A DNA stretch of 5,909 nucleotides from Candidatus Falkowiibacteriota bacterium (GTDB lineage Bacteria; Patescibacteriota; Patescibacteriia; Patescibacteriales; WJLG01): positions 1-5,909 of the forward strand of contig WJLG01000037.1 in the NCBI GenBank assembly GCA_014728685.1, in the 5' to 3' direction. Positions 1 to 5,400 of the stretch are shown piece after piece. Below the pieces are notes generated by a model. It had not been told where the DNA came from. It worked only from the letters and a program-made list of their open reading frames with translations, and made no database searches. The position numbers were made by a program, and so were the translations under genes. Position 1 is the stretch's first letter, and every line of letters starts with the position of its first letter.

Positions 1-108
1 GTATGAAAAAAACCTTAAAAACACCTTGAATTTTTTGCTTTTTTCAGGTGTTTTTTCTATGTTTTCTTCGATTTGTTCCGGTTTTTCTTTTAGGTTTATC
101 ACTTCCAT
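1..108 (-). CDS. N-terminus of unrecognised Lys/Glu-rich protein (partial, runs off left edge)
   Basis: An ATG on the minus strand at 108-106 opens a frame of 36 codons with no stop up to the window edge. It begins MEVINLKEKPEQIEEN, continues Lys/Glu-rich, and turns basic and aromatic at its visible end (KKFKVFLRFFSY). That pattern would suit a charged cytoplasmic N-terminus leading into a membrane helix, but the helix is not visible. A well-spaced promoter (121-149) lies just upstream, giving a predicted leader of only about 6 nt, and no Shine-Dalgarno sequence is seen, so translation would be nearly leaderless. The frame is short and very AT-rich and could be chance, but the promoter position favours a real gene. 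An inverted repeat lies inside it (17-55). No family is recognised and no function is proposed. Confidence 0.5.
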   Translation of the reverse strand, partial: MEVINLKEKPEQIEENIEKTPEKSKKFKVFLRFFSY

Positions 109-120
109 AAGCTACTTTTT

Positions 121-149
121 ATTATATATATTTAAAATGATTTTGGCAA
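121..149 (-). promoter_or_regulatory. Sigma70-like promoter for the minus-strand gene at the left edge
   Basis: Read on the minus strand, TTGCCA (149-144) is followed after 17 bp by a consensus TATAAT (126-121). The expected start is near 114, only about 6 nt before the ATG at 108. Its -35 overlaps the -35 of the divergent promoter on the plus strand (143-148). Confidence 0.6.
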
Positions 150-170
150 CCGGTGATAATCTGCTATACT
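143..170 (+). promoter_or_regulatory. Extended -10 promoter for the non-coding RNA candidate
   Basis: TTGGCA (143-148) is followed after 16 bp by TATACT (165-170), with the extended -10 TG dinucleotide at 162-163 (TGCTATACT). The predicted start is about 177, a few bases before the 5' strand of the RNA's closing helix begins at 179. This agreement between promoter and fold is the main reason to treat the following segment as a transcription unit. Confidence 0.65.
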
Positions 171-176
171 ATATTT

Positions 177-406
177 AGAAAGCTCCTTATTAAACAAGCT
201 TTTGCCTGATCTTACATATTGGTTCTTTATCTTTCCAGGCCGTGGTTTGGAAAGGCGGGGCCTTAAGGGCGAATTTTATGCATGGGATCTTGTTTCGGTT
301 CTCGAACTGAGATAAGCTTTCCGGTATGATCTCCGGCTTTTATGACGGAGTACCTATTGGGTTATTTGCCAAAAGCTTGTTTCGATCTTAAGGGGCTTTT
401 GTTTTT
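177..406 (+). ncRNA. Candidate structured non-coding RNA of about 225 nt, family not recognised
   Basis: There is no convincing ORF in this stretch, but it has the layout of a self-contained RNA gene. Its 5' end pairs with its 3' end: 179-189 with 389-399 (11 bp, one G-U), then, after an asymmetric internal loop, 192-203 with 371-382 (12 perfect bp). Inside are a hairpin 289-300/305-316 (12 bp, CTCG loop), a two-part hairpin 323-326/351-354 plus 331-335/346-350, and a hairpin 231-236/249-254 whose loop bases 237-241 can pair with 259-263 as a pseudoknot. A T-rich run (397-406) follows the closing helix. The extended -10 promoter at 143-170 predicts a start at about 177. I see no tmRNA tRNA-like end, no SRP GGAA domain motif, no coherent RNase P core and no riboswitch signature I know. 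A cis-regulatory leader for the downstream gene is possible, but that gene has its own promoter (405-433), so a trans-acting RNA is more likely. The pairings are direct observation; function is unknown. Confidence 0.6.
371..406 (+). terminator. Probable 3' end of the non-coding RNA
   Basis: The closing-helix 3' strand (389-399) is followed by TTTTGTTTTT (397-406). A local hairpin, AAAAGC (371-376) with GCTTTT (395-400), can also form next to the U-run, at the cost of the long-range helices. Either way the RNA would probably end near 405. Confidence 0.45.
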
Positions 407-433
407 GAATAAAAGCTGATTTTAGGGTATAAT
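405..433 (+). promoter_or_regulatory. Promoter for the cohesin-like protein gene
   Basis: TTGAAT (405-410) and a consensus TATAAT (428-433) are separated by 17 bp. The -35 overlaps the end of the upstream U-run, so the RNA unit ends and the next promoter begins within a few bases. The predicted start is near 440, which leaves about 57 nt of leader to the GTG at 497 but only about 9 nt to the GTG at 449. Confidence 0.6.
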
Positions 434-443
434 ATAGTATGAG

Positions 444-459
444 AGCTTGTGATCAAGCT
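444..459 (+). other. Small leader hairpin near the predicted transcript 5' end
   Basis: AGCTTG (444-449) and CAAGCT (454-459) form a perfect 6-bp stem with a TGAT loop, at or near the 5' end of the predicted messenger. It would enclose the GTG at 449, another reason not to use that codon as the start. It may simply stabilise the 5' end. Confidence 0.35.
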
Positions 460-496
460 ATCTTTGTTTTTCGATATAATAATTGAATCAAAAAGC

Positions 497-1984
497 GTGT
501 TGAATAAATATTTTTTTACAGCTTTGATCTTGGCCGTTCTTTTTCCCGGTGTTTTGCAGGCAGCGGAGCTTTCCATTGATCCGAATACCGGCGAGCGAAA
601 GCCGGGAGACATTTTTCCGGTCTCTTTAATGATCGAATCTTCCGATGAATTTGTGAATTCCATATCAGCCACTTTTGATTTCCCGGCTGATCTTTTGGAA
701 GTGGTTTCGGTTTCGAAGCGCGACTCCATTATCGATCTATGGACGACCGGCCCCAGTTACTCCAATCGTCAAGGAACGATCGATTTTGAAGGAGTTATCC
801 TTGATGCCGGCTTCAAAGGCTTGGCCGGAGAGATATTGACCGTTAATTTCAAAGCTTTAGCCGAAGGCGAAGCGGTCTTAGAATATCTTTATTCCAAAGC
901 ATCGGCCAACGACGGCCAAGGATTGGATCTGATAAGCTCTGCTCAAGGAGCTGATTTTTCCATAAAGACCGAGGAGCAAAAAGAGCCCGAGCCTGAAGCT
1001 CAAGAGGAAGAAGCAGATCAAGGCCAAGGCGAAGGATCGAATATCATCAAGATAAGATCATATACTCATCCGGAGTCGGATAAATGGTATTCGGATACAG
1101 TAGCGGAATTTTATTGGGAATTGCCGGAAGAGGTTCGCGAAATAAAGCTTTTGGTCAACAGAACGGCTTCCAGCGCTCCGGTAGTGCATTATGATTATCG
1201 TTTGGCTTCGAAAAAGATAGAAGATTTCGATGACGGCCAGTGGTATCTGCATGCTCAGGCCAAGAATGCCGAGTCTTGGGGGCCGATCGATCATTTTTCT
1301 TTTCAGATCGACACCGCTATTCCTTATGGTCTTTCTATAGATGAGGCAAGCAGCAGCGGTAGTTTTTCAGTGTCGGCTCAAGACGATCTATCCGGCATCG
1401 ACCATTATGTCATCAAGACCGACGGTGCGACCTCGACCGTGATCTGGCAAGAAGGCGAAGATATTTTTCAACTATACGGAGTAAGTGCCGGCGATCATGT
1501 TTTATCTGTATCGGCTTTTGATCGGGCCGGTAATCAGGCGATCTTGGAGCAAGATATCCACTTGGAAGAAGACCTGCCAAGCTTAGTCGCAGAGGAGGAT
1601 AAAGGGCAAGTGAAGGCTGAGCAAGAAGAAGTTTCGCAGAACAGAATATCCACGGTCAATCGTTTCGAGTTTCTTGACTTTAAGTTTTCCAGATTCGATC
1701 TCAGTTTTTGGCAGATAGTGTCCATATCATTAGCCGCGCTATCTTTGTTGCTGTTCATCTATGTGGTCATTTTGAAGAACAAACTCAAGCATTGCCGGAA
1801 TGCGGCTTTTAAGAAGATGAAGAAAGCGGAAAGAGTGCTGAATAGTGTTTATGCCATTATTTATAATTCCATATCTTATTTGGATCGAGCCAAAAGCAAG
1901 AAAAAGAGATTCACGGTCCAAGAGGCGAAAGTCTATCGGGAAATGAAAAAAGCCAAAGAAGAAATAGAATCAGAATATAAATAA
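497..1984 (+). CDS. Secreted, membrane-anchored cohesin-like/Ig-like domain protein
   Basis: The frame is open from a GTG at 449. I place the start at GTG 497 (or the adjacent TTG 500), because that leaves a compact signal peptide (LNKYFFTALILAVLFPGVLQA-A) and fits the promoter at 405-433. No Shine-Dalgarno sequence supports any choice. Numbered from 497 (495 aa): signal peptide 1-22; cohesin-like beta-rich domain about 24-157 (opening LSIDPNTGERKPGD, with SISATFDFPADLLEV); Glu/Gln-rich acidic linker about 158-181; a first Ig-like region about 182-274 (SYTHPESDKWYSD, then DDGQWYLHAQAKN and WGP); a second about 280-358 (DDLSGIDHY, then VSAFDRAGNQA); a stalk; one membrane helix about 407-427; and a basic tail of about 68 residues, probably helical and cytoplasmic. 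The expected topology is outside-facing domains with the tail inside. Cohesins bind dockerins in cellulosomes, but no dockerin or carbohydrate enzyme is seen here, so adhesion or envelope scaffolding is a guess. It ends at a terminator 7 nt downstream. Confidence 0.85.
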   Translation: MLNKYFFTALILAVLFPGVLQAAELSIDPNTGERKPGDIFPVSLMIESSDEFVNSISATFDFPADLLEVVSVSKRDSIIDLWTTGPSYSNRQGTIDFEGVILDAGFKGLAGEILTVNFKALAEGEAVLEYLYSKASANDGQGLDLISSAQGADFSIKTEEQKEPEPEAQEEEADQGQGEGSNIIKIRSYTHPESDKWYSDTVAEFYWELPEEVREIKLLVNRTASSAPVVHYDYRLASKKIEDFDDGQWYLHAQAKNAESWGPIDHFSFQIDTAIPYGLSIDEASSSGSFSVSAQDDLSGIDHYVIKTDGATSTVIWQEGEDIFQLYGVSAGDHVLSVSAFDRAGNQAILEQDIHLEEDLPSLVAEEDKGQVKAEQEEVSQNRISTVNRFEFLDFKFSRFDLSFWQIVSISLAALSLLLFIYVVILKNKLKHCRNAAFKKMKKAERVLNSVYAIIYNSISYLDRAKSKKKRFTVQEAKVYREMKKAKEEIESEYK

Positions 1985-1990
1985 ATTTTC

Positions 1991-2018
1991 AAAACCGATT
2001 AGACATGATCGGTTTTTT
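1991..2018 (+). terminator. Intrinsic terminator after the cohesin-like gene
   Basis: AAAACCGAT (1991-1999) pairs perfectly over 9 bp with ATCGGTTTT (2008-2016) around an 8-nt loop, with six Ts at 2013-2018. It starts 7 nt after the TAA stop. It leaves only 12 nt before the next start codon, so the following gene needs read-through or a promoter inside the cohesin-like gene. Confidence 0.8.
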
Positions 2019-2030
2019 GATGCAACTCAT

Positions 2031-2321
2031 ATGGAAATGATCACAGATATAAAGATCATCACTCTAAGCTCGGCTTACTTGTTTGTTAATCTGGTTGTTT
2101 TTGTCTATATGGGTATTGATAAGGCTCGAGCGGTTCGCAGGTCCAGACGCGTGCCTGAAGCGCATTTTTTGTTTTTAGCGATCTGTTTTTGCGCGCTGGG
2201 GATTTGGCTGGGCATGCTGGCTTTCAGGCATAAGACTAGAAAAGCATATTTTACTTTAGGCGTGCCTTTGGCATTGGCAGAGAATATAAGCTTTGTGTAT
2301 TTGATCTCGGTTTTGATCTGA
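2031..2321 (+). CDS. DUF1294 family small membrane protein
   Basis: A 96-residue protein showing the hallmarks of DUF1294, an uncharacterised bacterial membrane family: GIDK at residues 28-31, RVPE at 40-43 and GMLAFRHKTRK at 61-71, followed by a Phe and a Gly-x-Pro. Length is normal for the family. Three hydrophobic segments are visible, about 9-29, 44-66 and 73-96. The usual double glycine before the second conserved block is replaced (CFCALG). ATG 2031 is chosen over ATG 2037 because it is the first start after the upstream terminator; neither has a clear Shine-Dalgarno sequence. It lies 46 nt after the cohesin-like gene in the same direction but across a terminator, and converges on purL with a shared palindromic terminator between them. 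The molecular function of the family is not established. Confidence 0.88.
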   Translation: MEMITDIKIITLSSAYLFVNLVVFVYMGIDKARAVRRSRRVPEAHFLFLAICFCALGIWLGMLAFRHKTRKAYFTLGVPLALAENISFVYLISVLI

Positions 2322-2339
2322 AAAGTTCTTGCAAATAAA

Positions 2340-2385
2340 AAGACCCCTCACCATTTTTGATATATCAAAAATGGTGAGGGGTTTT
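2340..2385. terminator. Bidirectional terminator: 40-bp perfect palindrome between convergent genes
   Basis: Bases 2343-2382 form a perfect inverted repeat centred between 2362 and 2363, with arms of 20 bp starting ACCCCTCACC. The stem extends outward by a G-U and two A-T pairs. On the plus strand it is followed by TTTT (2382-2385); on the minus strand the outward flank is also T-rich (complement of 2330-2341). It can therefore end the DUF1294 transcript, whose stop is at 2321, and the purL transcript, whose stop is at 2405. The arms are far longer than an intrinsic terminator needs. Confidence 0.85.
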
Positions 2386-2404
2386 GCATTTCTCCTTTCG
2401 GTAT

Positions 2405-5400
2405 TTATCTGATCCTGTTTTCCAAAGACCAGTTAAAAAGATTCTGAAAAGCTCTCAGCCAAGGAGAGGTTTCCAGGTGTTTGAATCCATCCGGAAGCCA
2501 GGGCCACTGCCAGAGTAAGAAGTTTCTTTCCGGATGCGGCATCATTATGTTGAAACGTCCGGTCGGATCGCAGAAACCGGTCCATCCCTCTACTGATCCA
2601 TTCGGATTGTAGGGGTATTTTTCGGTTTTTTCTCCTTGCTCGTCAACGTAGGCCATAGTAACTAGACCGCTGTTGCTGATACGAGGAATGTCTTCTTGAT
2701 CCGGGAACCAAACCCGGCCTTCAGCATGAGCTACATAAATCCCAAGCACTGAACCGGCCATGCCAGTAAACATTATGGATGGAGTGTCCAATATTTTCAC
2801 TGGAACAAAGCGCGATTCAAATGCCTTTGATTTATTTTGCAGAAACAGCAGTTGTTTCTTGGGGTTATAGCTATCAAACGGGGCAAGACCTAGTCTAGCA
2901 CCCACCTGACAACCATTGCAGACACCCAGTATCCAGGTGTCTTCCCGAGTACAGAAATTTCTAAACTCAGAGGAGAAGCCCTGCAGTATCTGCATTGTCC
3001 AACCCTTGCCAGCACCGAAAACATCGCCATATGAGAATCCTCCGGGGAAAACTATACCCTGAAAATTCCTCAGACTTGTGGCCCCGGTTGTCAGATCATA
3101 CATATTCACATCAAAGACCTGAAAACCAGCTATCTCAAGCGCTGCCATCATCTCCCGATCCCCGTTCGTTCCTTGGTTGCGGATAACCGCCACCTTAGGC
3201 GCTTTTCCCTCAAGCATCATTCCAATAGCAGGGGTGGGGGTGAAAGTAAGATTATAAGGAGAATCTTTGCGATCACGGATATTGAAACTACTGGTAACAC
3301 AATCCGGATTCGCCTGCAGACTATCAATCTGGACACCGGTTTCCCGCCAAATACTCAGAATATTCTCAGTTGAGTCTGAAAGCAAGGAATTGCCATTGTA
3401 ATTGACGGAAAGCTCTTGTTCTTTCAGAGTTTGTCCGATTTTCTTGATCGGAATTTGATTTTCCTCAAAGTAGCTCAGTACACCTGCCTGATCATCGGCA
3501 ATTTCCAACACATAGCCGGCTTCTTCGGCAAACATTTTGTTGACCCAAGGAACATCGCCCTCAAGTTTAACCCGAACGCCGCAATTACCGGCCATAGCCA
3601 TTTCCAGGATCGCCGTCACCAGACCGCCGTCAGAACGATCATGCAAGGAAAGTATATTTCCTGTTTTGATCATTTTCTGTATCGATAACCAGGTCTGAAG
3701 AAAGAGTTTTCGATCATCGATATCAGGACATTCATCTCCTATCTGTTTAAGGGTTTGTAAAAAGGCTGAACCTCCCAAGCGATATTTTCCACCGCCCAGA
3801 TCTATGTAGTATAGGCTACTTTCGCCCGGGCGTTTGATATCCGGTGCTAAAACTCGGCAGATATCTGGCACATAACCGTAACCTGTGATCATGCAAGTTT
3901 CAGGTGATTTGATCAGCTTCTCGCCGATCTTTACCGCCAACGAAGTTGAATCTTTACCGCCGTCAGCAGCTATACCCAAACTTATCATGAATTCTTTCAG
4001 AGCTTCCATGGCATAGTAGAGTTTGGCTACGCCGCCACGAATACCTTTGGCTGCCCACATCCAGTTCACTGAAGCTTTGATCTGTTCTTTATCTACCACT
4101 CCAGCCGAAACTATATTGGTGAGCATTTCAGCTACAGCCATTCTGACACCGGCCTTTGCATCGAGCATGGTCTTATTCGGACATTCACCAATAGCGCTGG
4201 CTGCTCCGGTTGTTGCTCTGTATCCGGAAGCTGCTACCGCTACGTTGGAGATTGGAAGACCCAAAGGACCGCAACGTTGCCCTTGAACCACCAAACCCCC
4301 AACACTATGATCTACCCTATCTACCAAGAATTCTTTACTGCCAACTGCGGGTAAATTAAAAACATTTTTCAAGGCCTGAATAAAGGTAAGATCTTTGGGA
4401 ATGTTAACGGGTCCGCCTAAAAAATTAGGTTCATAATCCTTGATCGTCTGCTTGGGTAAACCACTCAAGACTTCCTCGATCGGCAGATCAATGATCTTGG
4501 ATTCAGGATCACCGTCATAGACGACGATCTTACCATCACCGCTGACCATACCCAAATTCTCGACCGGACAACCTTCACGTTCACAGATTTTCAAGAAGAC
4601 ATTGAGCCTGTCAGGATCGATCAGAAGACCGTATCTTTCCTGATATTCGGCAATCCATATCTGAGTTACCCCCATGCTGGGATCACCAACATTGATCCGA
4701 CGAAGATTGATCTGGCCGCCAGTCTTCTCGATAAGCTCTGTTAGAACACCGCAAGGACCGGCTGCTCCCTGGTCATGGATTACCCGGATCGGATTATTTA
4801 TTCCAAGCTCAATACAGGCTCGGATAACCCGCCAGGTAAGCTGAGCCATCAAGGCATCACCACGTTGAACAGCATTGAGGTTGCGTTGGCTTTCTTTTTC
4901 ATCACTAACATTGCTTGAGCCGGAGCCCCCACCAACACCGATCAAATATGCAGGACCGCCGATGCCCACTACTTTATGAAGTTTTTTTGCCTCCCTTTTC
5001 TCTATATGATCTTCCTCAACCACTCCGGCCAAGCCGGCCATCATGATCGGTTTGTAGTATTCGTAATGTTCACCATTGGGCATAACCATACCAAATGTAC
5101 GGGTAATACCTTGGATTACTGGTACACCGTAGCGGTTGCCATATGACCAAGCACCGCCTGGTGCTTCAAGCATGATCTGCAGGGGTGAAGCCATTACATC
5201 AGATTCGAACCTAGGTGCTCCCTTCTCCCAAGGCATTTCGTAGCCTGGGATAAAGAGATTACCCGTACAGAAGCCGGCAATCGCATAACGATGGTCACCA
5301 CCGCGTCCGACAGCCAGTCCATCACGCAAACAACCACCCAGACCGGTTTCCGATCCTGGCCACGGGGACCAGAGAGTTGGGAAACAATGAGTCTCAACGG

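Noticed and set aside
296..309. GGTTCTCGAAC resembling a tRNA or tmRNA T-arm
   Set aside because: It is the tip of a 12-bp hairpin (289-316); there is no acceptor stem, D-arm, anticodon arm or CCA end in the right places.
278..310. Ten-codon frame (ATG 278 to TGA 310) with AAGGG eight bases upstream
   Set aside because: It overlaps the proposed hairpin 289-316, is very short, and such a spacing arises easily by chance; it is only worth recalling if the RNA turns out to be a leader.
249..345. Short resemblances to RNase P RNA core sequences (GGAAAG near 249 and TCCGGCTTTTAT near 332)
   Set aside because: The two strands cannot form the P4 helix with the expected pairing, they lie only about 80 nt apart, and the whole unit is too short for RNase P RNA.
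388..729. Minus-strand open frame of 113 codons opposite the cohesin-like gene start
   Set aside because: It is antisense to a well-supported signal peptide and domain and runs into the RNA candidate; its composition is low-complexity Ser/Lys/Thr with no family features.
2322..2404. The palindrome at 2343-2382 as a miniature transposable element
   Set aside because: It has no internal region between its arms, no evident target duplication, and T-runs on both sides, so a bidirectional terminator explains it better.
4023..4286. Plus-strand open frame opposite purL
   Set aside because: purL is clearly coding here, and the Ala/Pro/Thr-rich translation is what the complement of its Gly/Ala codons yields.
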